Of a stretch of 64,000 bases of DNA, positions 24,617-36,789 are shown in pieces. A program made the position numbers and the translations under genes. The notes under the pieces are model-generated. The model had not been told where the DNA came from. It did no database searches and was given only the letters and a program-made list of their open reading frames with translations. Source of the DNA: Eulemur rufifrons (taxonomy: Eukaryota > Chordata > Mammalia > Primates > Lemuridae); the NCBI RefSeq assembly GCF_041146395.1, contig NC_091002.1, positions 1,482,501 through 1,546,500 of the forward strand. The letters are read 5' to 3'. The first letter of the stretch is position 1. The number at the start of each line of letters is the position of its first letter.

Positions 24617-24990
24617 TATCATTTTGCTAGGGCTGCCATAGCAAAATACAGGGTGACTGAAACAACAGAAATCTATTTTCTCACAGTTCTGGAGGTTAGA
24701 AATCTGAGATCAGGGTGTCCTCGGGTTTGGTTCCTTCTGAGGCCTCTGCTTGGCTTGCAGATGGCCACCGGCCACCTTCTATGTGCGTCCTCCCATGGTC
24801 TTTCACCTGTGCTCTCCCATCTCCGGTGTCTTTCTTTGTTTCCAAATTTCCTTATCAGTCAGATTGGATTGGGGCCCACCCTAATGGCCTCATTTGAACT
24901 ACCTCTTAAAGGCCTGATTTCTAAATACAGTCACAATCTGAGGTACTGGGGGAATACATACAATTCAGTCTATAATACAATTCAGAAGGA
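24617..24990 (-). mobile_element. MaLR LTR (MLT1-like), minus strand
   Basis: It shows TTTTGCTAGGGCTGCCATAG, TTTTCTCACAGTTCTGGAGG and TCACAATCTGAGGTACTGGG, the reverse complement of the familiar mammalian MaLR LTR that elsewhere in this window (57460) reads in the forward sense. It is a solo LTR in ZBTB49 intron 1. Confidence 0.78.
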
Positions 24991-25189
24991 ATTCACTAGA
25001 CTGGACAAGGAGGGAAATATTTTCCAAGAGAAGTGACAGAATGGTCAAGAGGTTTAAAAGCAGGGTGCTCAAGGTGATCTGTTTAGTTTGTGCAAGGTAC
25101 GTATATGTACCTCAGCCTTGTTTATACCTTCTTACGTTGTTTTTTTTGTTTGGTTGGTTTTTTTCATTTGCTCCACCTGAAAACTCAAA

Positions 25190-25435
25190 CAGGGTGAGCC
25201 CTCTTTTCATTCTGTGTCTGGCAAACTTATCCTTCAGGTTTCAGCATAGTTGTCTCTTGTTCCAGGAAGTTTTCCCCTTACTTCCTCTCCAAATTAATTT
25301 CTACTTCCTCTATTGAATAACTCTAGTACAGTGCTGTACTTGTTTTTTCTCACTAGACTGATGCTTCATGAAGGCATGTTTGGCGGTATCTGAGTTGTTC
25401 ACCACTGTATTCTCAGTGCCTGGCATTAAAGTTAA
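25190..25435 (+). mobile_element. L2 LINE fragment
   Basis: CTTCAGGTTTCAGCATAGTT, GATGCTTCATGAAGGCATGT and TGTATTCTCAGTGCCTGGCA match the order of the L2 3' end. It is an ancient copy. Confidence 0.7.
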
Positions 25436-26074
25436 GTGAATGATAGAAAACTGAGACACAGAGCCTTTGGAGGGCAGGGAACATAATGTTGTTCATTTTT
25501 ATCAGCATTCCATCCTCACAGCAATATCTTACACATACTGAGCACACAATATCTGTTTAACTGAATTGGCCTTCCTAGCATGATAGAGTCAGTATAAAGC
25601 TAAGACAAGACTCCAGATTTGTTTGCTTGAAACCAGTGCTTTTGTCTTTGGTGGTGAAGGGCTGGGAATAAGCCATTTGAAAAGTATGGTGGGCAAAGCT
25701 TCTGTAGGATCCTTTTAAGTCAAGCTTGGTATTGAGGTATATGAACTGTGGACCCTTGGAGAAGTAATCTATTAATGAACCCACTAAAAAAAAGGTACCA
25801 CAAATTCTATCCAGTGTTATTTGACCAGTTGGGAGAATCCCTCACCGAACAGAAAGTTCTTTGCTCAAGGAGTCTTCTCTACAGGTTAAAATTCCATCCT
25901 GGCTCTTGTTCACTTTAGAAGCACGTCTTCATTCATACTGGTCTAAGCTTTTCCTTGGTATTTTTTCCTGTGTTCTGTGGTGCCTGTCTGTGGAGTTACC
26001 TGGACAATCAGGCATAGGCAGACTGGAAAGGCAACTAATCAGATCACAGGGAGGCCTTTGATCTGTTGCATATA
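25436..26074. other. ZBTB49 intron 1, unassigned
   Basis: No repeat or gene was recognised, apart from faint MIR/L2-like phrases near the left end (GAGCACACAATATCTGTTTA). Confidence 0.4.
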
Positions 26075-26860
26075 ATTCAGAGTAGTGGCTGTGAGTGTGG
26101 GCTGTGGAGTCAGATTCCCTGGGTTTGAATCCCAACTCTGCCCCTTATTGCTTACCTATTATAGTACTTACCAGCTGGGTGACCAGCCTCTCTGTACATG
26201 GTCAGGTTATCTATTGTTATGTGACAAACTACCCCCAAACTTAGTGACTTAAAAACTATTTTATTTTATCTCACAATTTTGTGGGTCAGGAATTCAGGTA
26301 GGTATCAACTGGGCAATTCTTTGGTTCCACATGGTGTCAACTGGGATCACTCAATGGCATTCAGCTAGAGGAGGGGCCACCCTGAAGAGTTCAGGATGGC
26401 TTCCCTGGGAAGGAGTGGCTGGAAGACTGCGCCCATCTGTGCCCTTCAGCCTCTCCGTGGGTACTCTCCAGCTGGGCATCTTACGGGTGGCTCGAGCCTC
26501 CCAGAGCTGGTGTTCCAAAAGATGGGATGTGGAAGCTGTCAACTCCTAAGGCCTGGGCCCAGAAATGAGCATGGCTTTGTGGCCTGCCTTTCACCGTGTT
26601 CTGCTGATTAAGACAGAGCCTGAGATTCAAGGGGAGGAGACCTAGACCCCACCACCCCATGGGAGGAATGTCAAAGAATTTGTGGCCATCTTTAATCCAC
26701 CAGGTTCCTCGTTGTTCTCATCTGTAAAATGTGGATGATAATATTATCTATTTTACATTTATTATGGGGATTAAATGAGTTAATAAAAATGAAGGGATTA
26801 AATAATACCTGGCATATAGGAAACAAATATTTGTCATTCTTACCATTATTAGGTACAGAA
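26075..26860 (+). mobile_element. MIR interrupted by an old mid-size repeat
   Basis: The MIR body (GGGTTTGAATCCCAACTCTG…CTGGGTGACC) ends near 26190 and its tail (CTCATCTGTAAAATGTGGAT…) resumes near 26705. The 500 bases between (ATCTATTGTTATGTGACAAA…GATTCAAGGGGAGGAGACCT…AAAGAATTTGTGGCCA) are a common mammalian interspersed repeat whose family name I cannot give with certainty. Confidence 0.68.
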
Positions 26861-26936
26861 TACATTATTATTTATAGTTGTTATTTACAGGACACATAAG
26901 AAATATAAGATACAAATTCTTTTTCCAGAACTTTTT

Positions 26937-27272
26937 TTTTTTTTTTTTTTTGAGACAGAGTCTCACTCTGTTGCCCAGGCTAGAGTGAGTGCCGTGGCGT
27001 CAGCCTAGCTCACAGCAACTTCAAACTCCTGAGCTCAAGCGATCCTCCTGTCTCAGCCTCCCGAGTAGCTGGGACTACAGGCATGCACCACCATGCCCGG
27101 CTAATTTTTTCTATATATATTTTTAGCTGTTCATATAATTTCTTTCTATTTTTAGTAGAGATGGGGTCTCGCTCTTGCTCAGGCTGGTCTCGAACTCCTG
27201 AGCTCAAACGATCCGCCCACCTCGGCCTCCCAGAGTGCTAGGATTACAGGCGTGAGCCACCGCGCCTGGCCT
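26937..27272 (-). mobile_element. Alu, minus strand, strepsirrhine type
   Basis: It runs from a poly-T tail and GAGACAGAGTCTCACTCTG to GCCACCGCGCCTGGCC, with the linker CTATATATATTTTTAGCTGT and GTGAGTGCCGTGGCGTCAGC. The target duplication is CAGAACTTTTT at 26926-26936 and 27273-27283. Confidence 0.93.
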
Positions 27273-27569
27273 CAGAACTTTTTATAACCTTATGGAGGGG
27301 GTACAGGGTTGGCATCGTGAATTAATTTAGAGAACTATACAAAATAATTTGGAATAGGTATAATTTTTATCGTAAAAGCAAATTGTGAAGCAGCTCATAA
27401 CTGTGTATCATCATAACTCTGGGGGTCATTCCAAAGAATTTTTCCTTTATCGTTTCTGTAGAGCTAGAAAATATCTAATGTATATTCAGAATATTTGCTG
27501 CATCTTAACATTAAGTCTTTGGAAATGGGTTTTGTGTTTTGTTTTGATAACTCTTTCCCCCTGGGAAAT

Positions 27570-27785
27570 AGCATAGCATAAGAGCGTGGACTCCAGGGTT
27601 TAGGAACCAGGATTCAAATCCTGCCTTTGGCATGTACCAGTTTTATGGTCTTGGTCAAATTACTTAAACTCCTCATTTCTCAATTTCTTCTCTTGTAAAT
27701 GGTGGTAATTGGGTTCTTGTAGAATTGTTTGAGTTAATGGATATAATATGCTTAGCACAGATCTATAGTCAGTAAATGATAGCTG
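27570..27785 (+). mobile_element. MIR SINE
   Basis: GAGCGTGGACTCCAGGGTTT, CAGGATTCAAATCCTGCCTT, TTTCTTCTCTTGTAAATGG and TGCTTAGCACAGATCTATAG follow the MIR order. Confidence 0.8.
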
Positions 27786-27789
27786 ATAA

Positions 27790-29180
27790 TAGTAAAAACC
27801 CTAGAAGCCTTTTCAGCCAACCAGTGGGGCAGGGGTAGGTAACTGATTACTTACTCATTTGGCTGTGCAGTGGCCTTGAGGATTCAGCACTGGGAACAAT
27901 GCCTACCACCTATCATAATGCCTCTCTTTCTATATTCCTTTTGGGGGCAATATTATCCATCCTAGTGCTTCGGTGTTGCTCTTTGTAGGTGACATCACTT
28001 CTAGTCCCAGTATTCTCTGAATCCCACCCTGATCTCAAACCAGGATTCATGCCAATACCCTAGACTCTACATATCAGAAACTAAACTTTCCATAGAGATG
28101 GGGAACAAGGTATAAGTATGAGGGGTGAGTTGATGGGGGATGAAGTTCAGAGATTCTAAGTTGAGGGGGGCGTGCCATTAAAGATGTTTAGCAGAGAGGT
28201 GGAGATTTGGAACTGGTGGCTGAAGCTAAAGCTTCAAATTTATTAATAGTAGGAGTTGTCCATTTAGAACAGGCAAAAGCCAAGAATAAAAGTGATGTCA
28301 AGCAGAAGAGAGGACTAAGGTGCTGCATCTTAAGGAACATAGACGTTCGCAGGGCTGACAGGGAGGAGGTACAGCATAGGGGTGGAACAGGTCGGGGATG
28401 CAGGGTAAGAACCAGAAGAGTTGCGAAGGAGGAGGAATTTCAGGGTGGGGGTTGGCAGACTGTCCTACTGTGCATTGCAGGAAAGCTAGTCAGGATGGTT
28501 GAAGATTGAGCAAAGGCGTTGTGGGAAAGTCTGTTTCAGCGTAGAAAATGGCAGCAAGGTTGCAGGGTGAAAATGGAGTCGTGAGAAAGTGGGGAGTGTA
28601 GATTGCTATTTTGAGAAGTGTGAAAGAGAGGCCTGTGATGAGTAAACGTATGTTGTTATCCTGTTTTGCTTTGTTTTCAACATGGGATGATTGTGTTTGT
28701 AGGAACCAGTGAGCGAGCAGAGGACCGAGTGAAGCAATGAAAGCTTCACTGATGCAACAGGGTCCTAGGGGAGGCAGCAAGGGACGTTTGCTATGGAAAG
28801 GAGGAGGCCCTTTTCAACCTGGGAAGCTGAGGGAATGAGGAGCTGAGAGGTGAAAGGCACTCAGGTTATATATAGCAAGTTGTACTTGGGCCTAACCTTC
28901 TTAGTGAAGTCAAAGTCACCATCATTTTTATGGGTGAGGGAGACAGATGTGGTGCGAATGAAGAGAGTGGGAAAGATTGAGAGTAGCCCTGTGGGGAATG
29001 GAGAGGGAAGGAGCCAAAAGACATAAATTAAAATATTACTAACCAGGATTAATGGCCCACAGAGGTTAGCCAGCATGAATTTTAATGGTTGAGTATCTGC
29101 TGTGTGCCAGATAAAGATGAGTAATACAGTACAGCACAATTGGAGACACCAATAACGGAACACTGTGATAAGTCATCTTA
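27790..29180. other. ZBTB49 intron 1, unassigned
   Basis: Purine-rich intronic DNA (28080-28860 on the plus strand) with some open frames but no recognisable protein. No splice-flanked segment with family resemblance was found. Confidence 0.4.
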
Positions 29181-29197
29181 CAGAAGTATGTTTGGGG

Positions 29198-29523
29198 CCG
29201 GGCGCGGTGGCTCACGCCTGTAATCCTAGCACTCTGGGAGGCTGAGGCGGGTGGATCCCTCAAGGTCAGGAGTTCGAGACCAGCCTGAGCAAGAGCGAGA
29301 CCCCCGTCTCTACTAAAAATAGGAAGAAATTATATGGACAACTAAAATATATATATACAAAAAATTAGCCGGGCATAGTGGTGCATGCCTGTAGTCCCAG
29401 CTACTTGGGAGGCTGAGGCAGGAGGATCGTTTAAGCCCAGGAGTTGGAGGTTGCTGTGAGCTAGGCTGACGCCGCAGCACTCTAGCCCGGGCAACAGAGT
29501 GAGACTCTGTCTCAAAAAAAAAA
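29198..29523 (+). mobile_element. Alu, strepsirrhine type, young
   Basis: It begins CCGGGCGCGGTGGCTCACGC and ends in poly-A. It contains the diagnostic linker AAATTATATGGACAACTAAA. The target duplication AGAAGTATGTTTGGGG at 29182-29197 and 29524-29539 is perfect over 16 bases, which argues for a recent insertion. Confidence 0.95.
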
Positions 29524-29734
29524 AGAAGTATGTTTGGGGTACTGTGAGATCACAGGAACGACCAGTCAGATTTGGGAGGGAGCAGTGGGGAGGAGAGACT
29601 GTGTTTAAGAATGGCAGGAAAGTAGGTGACAGCTCAGCTGAGCCTTGAGCTGGAAGGTGGGAGGGTCAGTGTGAGTAAAGTATTCCTAGGACAGGAAGTA
29701 TTAATAGAACCAAAGGCTTCTGGGGCAGAGCGCA

Positions 29735-30245
<511 letters not shown>

Positions 30246-30329
30246 ACATTTACAGGACACTTGCATAGGGGGAAGAAGTAGGACACAGAGAAGCCATTTG
30301 CCCAAAGTCGTAGCTAATGAGTCATATTG

Positions 30330-30520
30330 TAGGTTTGCACTGTCAAATATGGTGGCTATTTACATGTAAATTAAATTAAAACTTCAGTGCCTCAGCCACA
30401 TATCAGGTGCTCAGTGACCACATGTTGTGGCTAATGCCTGTTGTTTTGAGCAGTGCAGATAAAGAACATTTCCATCATGGCAGACAGTTCTGGTGAACAG
30501 CACTTGTCTAGATGCTTCAG
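30330..30520 (+). mobile_element. hAT-type MER element
   Basis: GCACTGTCAAATATGGTGGC, TATTTACATGTAAATTAAAT, GTGCTCAGTGACCACATGTT and AACATTTCCATCATGGCAGA occur in the order of a known short DNA-transposon family. The exact name is not certain. It ends about 150 bases before the ZBTB49 start codon. Confidence 0.65.
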
Positions 30521-30671
30521 AAACAGAGGGCTGTGTGTGGGTGCGTGAGAGAAACCAACTCTGATGGAGAATTACGACAGTGAAGCACAGATTAGTCAGT
30601 AGGTTTTCGATGTCATTAAGAACATCTGTTTTATCTGCATTCTTTGCTGTAGGTCTCTTGACTGGGTTAGC

Positions 30672-30823
30672 ATGGACCCTGTTGCCACCCACAGCTGCCA
30701 TCTCCTCCAGCAACTGCACGAGCAGCGTATTCAGGGCCTACTTTGTGACTGTATGTTGGTGGTGAAAGGAGTCTGCTTCAAAGCACATAAAAATGTTCTG
30801 GCGGCGTTCAGCCAGTATTTTAG
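30672..30823 (+). CDS. ZBTB49: ZBTB49 first coding exon (start of BTB domain)
   Basis: The ATG at 30672 begins [15 protein letters not shown], the known N-terminus of the family. The exon ends at TATTTTAG|GTATGT after residue 50 plus two bases. It covers the BTB dimerisation helix and the first strand ([20 protein letters not shown]). An upstream plus-strand ATG at 30580 is out of frame, so the family start was used. The acceptor is probably TTGCTGTAG|GTCTCTTGAC, about 20 bases upstream. Confidence 0.96.
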
Positions 30824-31179
30824 GTATGTATTTTAGACTTCATTCTTCTAACTGTAGGGGGGAAAGATCATCTGGTATGGAAGTATTTTGGCCACATTTT
30901 GTTTTTTTCCTTGGACTTCACTATTTTTATCATTTATAACACATTGGGTTTTGTGGACTTTTAAAAATTTTATTTTTATTTTTGCTTTTGTGTTGAGAGT
31001 AACCTGAAAGGAAAAGAGGCTCTTAACTAAAATGAATTTGGGATGATTGAAAGTATTTCGGCGCTTTGTCTTTCATTTTAATAATTCTAATTAGTTAATG
31101 TCAGTCTTATATATATATATATGTGTGTGTATGTATATTTCTCTCTATATATTTCTCATCCTTTCAAGATAAAATTATT

Positions 31180-31360
31180 GTGGCTGGGTGCAGTGGCTCA
31201 TGCCTGTAATCTTAGCACTTTGGGAGGCCGAGGTGGGAGGATTGTTTAAGGCCAGGAGTTCAAGACTAGCCTGAGCAGCATAGCTAGACACTGTCTCTAC
31301 AAAAAAAAAAAAAAAAAAAAAATTAGCCAAGTGTTGTGGCGTATGTCTATAGTAAAATAT
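31180..31360 (+). mobile_element. Partial Alu (left arm)
   Basis: GGCTGGGTGCAGTGGCTCAT to an internal poly-A at about 31300-31321, then only a few right-arm bases (ATTAGCCAAGTGTTGTGGCG). It is an old copy truncated in the right arm. A (TA)n/(TG)n microsatellite lies just upstream at 31108-31135. Confidence 0.85.
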
Positions 31361-32500
31361 TTGAGGGATTAAATTTCTGGCCAGAATTTTTCTGTGATAA
31401 AAAATCAGATACAGGAAAGCATTCTATATGTTGTTGTTGTTGTTTTTTCCTTTTAGTTAAAGTAGTTTTAGTTTTTGTTTCTATTTGAATATTCTATGAA
31501 AACCTTACAATTTTGGCTTATATGAAAGATTTATAAATACTGGATAATACCAAGCAGTTGTGTTTCAACTTATTTAACATTATTAGAGCTAGGTATTCTA
31601 TGTAAGTTAATTCTCTGGTTAACAGATTTATCGCTCTTTAAGTACCACAGTCTTTTTTTTTTCTTTAAGTACTTTTTGTTTCCAAGATGCATACCATCTT
31701 ACCACTCCAGTAAACAATATATGGAACATGATTTACTCTTTCCTTGATAGTGCTGAATCATCAAATTAAGTCTCAGTTATTGTATGTAGTGCATCACATA
31801 TCATAATGAGTCAGCTCATTGTGGTCGGTAGCAGGCTTTGTCCCTGTGCAAAATGGTCCCAAACTGGGCGTTGGGACTGCCTGTTTCTTCTGTCTTCCAG
31901 TGCAATTAGGTTTCCTTATTGTGATACATTGCCTGTTGAGTTTAAATAAGAACAGAACTGAAAGCTGTTTGGGGAAAACAGGACTGTATTTGACAAAATG
32001 TCTTCAACAAGCTTGTCAGACAACTTGCCTACCTCACTTTATTATTTTATATACCATACTAATTCATTTTTGCCTTGTACCCAGCATAAAGTGCCTGAGT
32101 TTTATAGTGCTTTGTTTTCTCTGTTAACTCTTAGGGTTTTTCTCACTGTTGGTTTATGGACCATTGGGTTGTAGAAAAACCTAACAGCCAAATAAATCAT
32201 TGATTACAAAGTGGAAGTATACTAAGGGTTGATTTATTATTATTTTTAGAAGTTTTTAAGGCATTAGATATGAAAATACTTGTGTATATGGCTTACAGCC
32301 CAAAATATATCGTTTGTCAAACTAAATATGAAATACTGAAAAACGTGTATCCTTTAGTTTCTATACTCTGTTAGTATATAATACATAAGGATAATTTGAA
32401 AAAATATTTAAAGTAATCTTACACATGTTAAGTAGATCATATTGGGAATTACCTTCAAATCTTCTTGATTTGTGCTTTATCAGCTACATTACTATATGTA
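31361..32500. other. ZBTB49 intron, unassigned
   Basis: A/T-rich intron between the start exon and the large exon. No recognised gene or repeat. Confidence 0.4.
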
Positions 32501-32502
32501 AT

Positions 32503-32580
32503 TTTTTTTTATTACTTCAGCATATTGTGGGGGTACAAAAGTTTAGGTTATGTATATTGCCCTTGCCCTACCACCCCCAA
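32503..32580 (-). mobile_element. Tiny L1 3' end, minus strand
   Basis: A T-run followed by the reverse complement of the young L1 tail (TTACTTCAGCATATTGTGGG, GGTACAAAAGTTTAGGTTA). The flanks ATATGTAATTTTTT occur on both sides, at about 32493-32506 and 32581-32594. The body is only about 75 bases, so it is an extremely truncated insertion, 290 bases before a ZBTB49 exon. Confidence 0.85.
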
Positions 32581-32867
32581 TATGTAATTTTTTAATTTAT
32601 AAATTTAATGAGTATATTTCAAAAATTTACCTTGAGATCTATTTTGAAGGTTGAATACTCAACACACTGATTTAATTCATCTGAATTGCTTAAATGGATG
32701 ACTCACCAAACTGTTTTAAAGGATTAAAACATACTTATGTTAAAAGTCTTGGCATTCATAGGAGGATAGTATTTTTTAATATTAATGTATGAGTGTTATT
32801 TGTAAGAAAAAGCTAGCAGAATGTATGAATTGTTAACACTGTAAACAGATATCCTTTCTCTTATCAG

Positions 32868-33970
32868 GAGCCTCTTTCAGAATTCTTCAAGCCAGAAGAA
32901 TGATGTTTTTCACTTGGATATTAAAAATGTCAGCGGCATAGGGCAGATCCTGGACTTCATGTACACTTCTCATTTAGATCTCAACCAGGACAATATACAA
33001 GTAATGCTGGACACAGCACAGTGTTTGCAAGTTCAAAATGTCCTGAATCTGTGCCACACGTTTTTAAAATCAGCTACTGTAGAACAGCCTCCTGGCATGC
33101 CTTGTAATAGTACATTCTCCCTGCAAAGCACTGTCACCCCTGATGCTACTTGTGTTGTGAATGAAAACTACCCTTCTCATTTACTGCAAGAGTGTTCTGC
33201 AGATGTCCAGCATAATAAAGTTTTAGGTGAATCAAATTCTCATGCTCCACCATTAGTTAATCTTCATCATTCCACAAGTGACATAGCCAAACAAGCCCCT
33301 GACACTTTAGATGGCAGCTGTGCAGAACTGCCTTTCAAACAGCCAAATTACTATCACAAACTCAGAAACTTTTACAGTAAGCAGTACTATAAGGACGCTG
33401 CTTGTCCCAGTCACGAGCGAGTTGTGGAGCAGCCTTTGACTTTGAGTTCCGCCACAGACCTTGGTGCAGAAGAAACCCGGCCGTGTGCTGCCGGCCGTTC
33501 CCAGTGCATCCTGGAGTCTTCGGAGCGCTTGCCTTCCAACTTCCTGGCCCCGCCTTTGAGTGACTCTGCCCCAGACCCGGAATCAGACAACATGTATCCA
33601 CAACCTACCAAACAGATGAGGCTCAAAAAGGCCATTCACCTGAAGAAACTAAATTTCCTAAAGTCACAGAAATCAGCAGCGCAAACATCAGAACCCAAGT
33701 TGGATGATGGCTTAACAAAGAGGGTGGAATCCGCTGGTGAAAAGACCACAGAGAAAGCTAGCAGCCAACATACTGCCGAAAAGGAAAGCGAAGAACTCAC
33801 AAGCTGTGGGAATTTTAATTGCATTAGTGAAATGGAGAGACCTGAGGACCCTGCAGCACTGGAAGACCAGTGCCAGACACTTCAGTCACAGAGACAATAT
33901 GCGTGTGAATTGTGTGGGAAGCCCTTTAAACACCCAAGCAATTTGGAGCTTCACAAACGGTCTCATACAG
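32868..33970 (+). CDS. ZBTB49: ZBTB49 large exon: rest of BTB, linker, zinc finger 1
   Basis: The acceptor is CTCTTATCAG|GAGCC and the donor CATACAG|GTACAC. It encodes residues 51-418: the rest of the BTB fold (QILDFMYTSHLDLNQDNIQV), a long low-conservation linker containing the basic stretch KQMRLKKAIHLKKLNFLK, and the first C2H2 finger (Cys397, Cys400, His413, His417). The frame is open throughout. It stays open for 65 codons beyond the donor, to a TAA at 34165-34167, so intron retention would give a short one-finger protein. Confidence 0.97.
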
Positions 33971-34170
33971 GTACACTGATTCAGTACCTGCAGGCAAAAG
34001 GGAAATACAGTTGTTCAAACACCACTGCCTGTTCTTGTTTTTGTAAGAAGTTTTGCTATTGTTTGATGGAGTCATTGCTATTTTTAAACAAAAATCAAGG
34101 GATGTTAGATACTTTATTTTATCTTTTTGATGATGCATGTAACTTAAAGTTCTACAGATGGTTTTAAGGA

Positions 34171-35184
34171 ACCACTTTAAAAAGTTGGCATACTTTTTCT
34201 TTCAGTTATGTTTTTGTGTGGTAAAGTGTCCATCTCTAAGGAGGTATAGAAGTTATTTTGATGCACTCAGAATTTCAGATTAATTCTAAAACAGATAAGC
34301 TATATTTAGTTGTCTTTTTAGAATTAGGTTAAGCTTATTTTTTGAAAGCATAATGTAGGTTACTTCAGACTAAATTTAGTTTGAATAATCCTAAAAGTTC
34401 TCTCAGAAGTAATATGAATATCGGATTTGTAAAAGTGTGATTTGTGAGGCAGGAGGTAAACTTTTGAATAAGAATCAGCTTTAACCATTTGATATTTCAA
34501 ATGAAAATTCATTTAAACATTGAATTTTCAAAGTTTTATTATTATATCTTAACTCATCCCTCCACCTCTTTCCCAAAAGTTTTTTTAAGGTATTATACAA
34601 CACATACGTATTATGTTATAAAATATGTATATATTACTTTTCATCCTATAATTAAATGTGATGTCTTTAATAACACGTTACAAATTAACGACAATTACAG
34701 GCACGAGAAGCAATGTGCAACAGGGTGCTTCCACAGTAGTTGCTCCTAAGGTGATTGTGTAGTTGTGTTTATTGATGTGACCTTCTGCTATTACTCTAGA
34801 TTCCCAGTTGGCCTAGGTGTTTACTACTTCACTGTATTGTCGGGAGACTTCATTAATATTTGTGAAAGTCTTTTATAAATTATAGTGCATTTGAATATAG
34901 GGTACTGTTATTACTGTAGTTCAAATTACTCCATATGAAGGCAGTATCACAGATTCAGTTTTGCCTGTAAAAAACTTAATTTAGATCATTCTGTTTGCCT
35001 AAATTTCCTACAGCCTAATGAAGATTGTAATTTTTTATTTGAGAAACTTACCTGTTTAGGTTTAAAGGAAACCAAAATTAAATTGTTTATTCTGAGAGAA
35101 CATCTTTGAATGACAGATACAGTCATGTGGCAGAGATGCTTACTGGGACATAATACTCTACTGAGAAGGGCAGCAATTCTTAAA
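34171..35184. other. ZBTB49 intron, unassigned
   Basis: A/T-rich intron between exon 3 and the zinc-finger exons. No recognised repeat or gene. Confidence 0.4.
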
Positions 35185-35480
35185 GTGGGGTCTGGGAAAG
35201 CGTTTCAGGGGTCTATGAGGCCAAAACTTTTCAAAATAGTATAAGATGCTACGTGCCTTTCCTGCTCTCATCAGTGTGCAGTGAGTCTGCCAGAGGGTAC
35301 ATGGTGTGTAATGTCACCCTGGTAGCCTGTGAAGTATATTCATGTGTTTCAAAATCATTTTTCATTTCTGATATGGCATATATCAGTAGATATAGCCCAC
35401 ATAAACAAGAGCTCTTCAGAGCCTCAATTTTAAGAGTGTGAAGGGGTCCTGAGACCAAAAAGTCTGAGACCCACTGGATT
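35185..35480 (+). mobile_element. hAT-type DNA transposon fragment
   Basis: TTCTTAAAGTGGGGTCTGGG, AGGCCAAAACTTTTCAAAAT, CAGTAGATATAGCCCACATA and GGGGTCCTGAGACCAAAAAG, with a GAGACCCACTG end, are typical of a widespread mammalian hAT family (name uncertain). It is an old copy. Confidence 0.65.
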
Positions 35481-36209
35481 CCGGTCATTGACCTTGGTCA
35501 CTTATGCATCTTAGTGCTGGTGACCTCTCTCTCTTTTCAAACTCTTATATCTCTTATGGAGGTTTTAACATATCCTTATCTATTATCTCAATAATTTCAG
35601 ACATAAATGCAGTCCCAGAATACAGAAGTAGTATGATTATACTTATTCAGGGTTGAGGAAGCCATTAGACATTTTCAGGATAAAATAAAAATATCCTAGA
35701 GCCTGGAAAGCAGGCAAGCTGGTTTCTTCAAGGTAGCAAGCCCCCGTGGGAAGGGAAAACATTGTCATTTTTTAAAGAGGATCTTACTGAAACCATTTGA
35801 TTTGGTGGGGAATATGGAAGGTTCTTAGTGTTCACAGTCTGTTGGGGTTTAACCCATGTTAAAGGTAGTACCTGAAGTGTACTTTTAAACAGATCATCTT
35901 CTATAGACCACATTTAGAACAGCGGTTGTTTCTCTGTAGTAAGGTACCATTTTCTACAGTCTATTCCATGCCCAAGTGCAATCAGTTACTGAAATCAGAG
36001 GTGGCTGAGAAGTCAGCAGAGGCGCACATCTCCCAGGGTGAAGCCTCATTTTCTCCTGGGAGCTTGTTTAAACCCGCACAGGACGGCAGTAGAGAGGAGC
36101 TCTTCCCTGTCACCTCCTGTCACGTGTGTTTCAGGAGGTCCCATTCTGTGTGGCACTCTCCCTTGTTCACACCTTGTGTGGCGTGAATGAATGGTCTGCT
36201 CTCTGTTAG

Positions 36210-36350
36210 AAATCAGTGAGAGTCAGGCTGAAGAACAGGAGAACAAAGTTGACGCTGTTCAACAAGAAAACTCACATTCGGTTTTCACCTGAAGGAAAAG
36301 ACTATCCAAAACCTAGGTCTGCTTTGGATGCAAATAAATATATTTGATTT
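36210..36350 (+). other. ZBTB49: Candidate alternative last exon of ZBTB49 (short isoform)
   Basis: The acceptor CTGCTCTCTGTTAG|AAATC at 36209/36210 is in the same phase as the exon 3 donor. Joined to exon 3 it reads EISESQAEEQ … NSHSVFT, then TGA at 36290-36292: 27 residues after zinc finger 1. A canonical AATAAA follows at 36333-36338. This would give a protein of about 445 residues with the BTB domain and a single zinc finger. Short ZNF509 isoforms with one or two fingers are known in human; whether this exon is one of them is my inference. Confidence 0.5.
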
Positions 36351-36603
36351 TAACATAGGTTTATATTTGGAGAACAATTTAATTTTTTAGAGGAAAATAA
36401 AGATTTCACTTTTGTCTTCTCTGCATAACACCTAAGGGTGAGGGGTCACTATAAGGAAGTAGAGCTTCCTCATTTCCTGCTGCTAGGATAAAGAGTGTAG
36501 TGCTCTGTATGAAAAGTAGGACACAGGAGATCATTTAGACATCTTAAAAAAATTTGCAAATATTGGTAATGATTTTTCAAATTGTTGTTTTGTTTTGTTT
36601 TAG

Positions 36604-36650
36604 GTGAGAAACCTTTTGAATGTAACATTTGTGGGAAACATTTCTCTCAG
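36604..36650 (+). CDS. ZBTB49: ZBTB49 exon, first half of zinc finger 2
   Basis: The acceptor is TTGTTTTAG|GTGAGA, where the exon itself begins GTGAG; the donor is TCTCAG|GTGGGA. It encodes the TGEKP linker and the Cys pair of finger 2 (GEKPFECNICGKHFSQ, residues 419-434). It is a 47-base micro-exon. The frame stays open past the donor to TAA 36783-36785, so retention would give a protein with one complete finger plus a half. Confidence 0.95.
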
Positions 36651-36789
36651 GTGGGAATACTCTTATTTATTGTTAATAATTGGAAACCTGAAATCCAGTG
36701 TTTATTTTTATTGCAAATAAGACATACTTTTGTACTTGTGAGAGAAGCCTCTGATAATATCTGTAACTTGAAGACTTCAGACTAAATTT

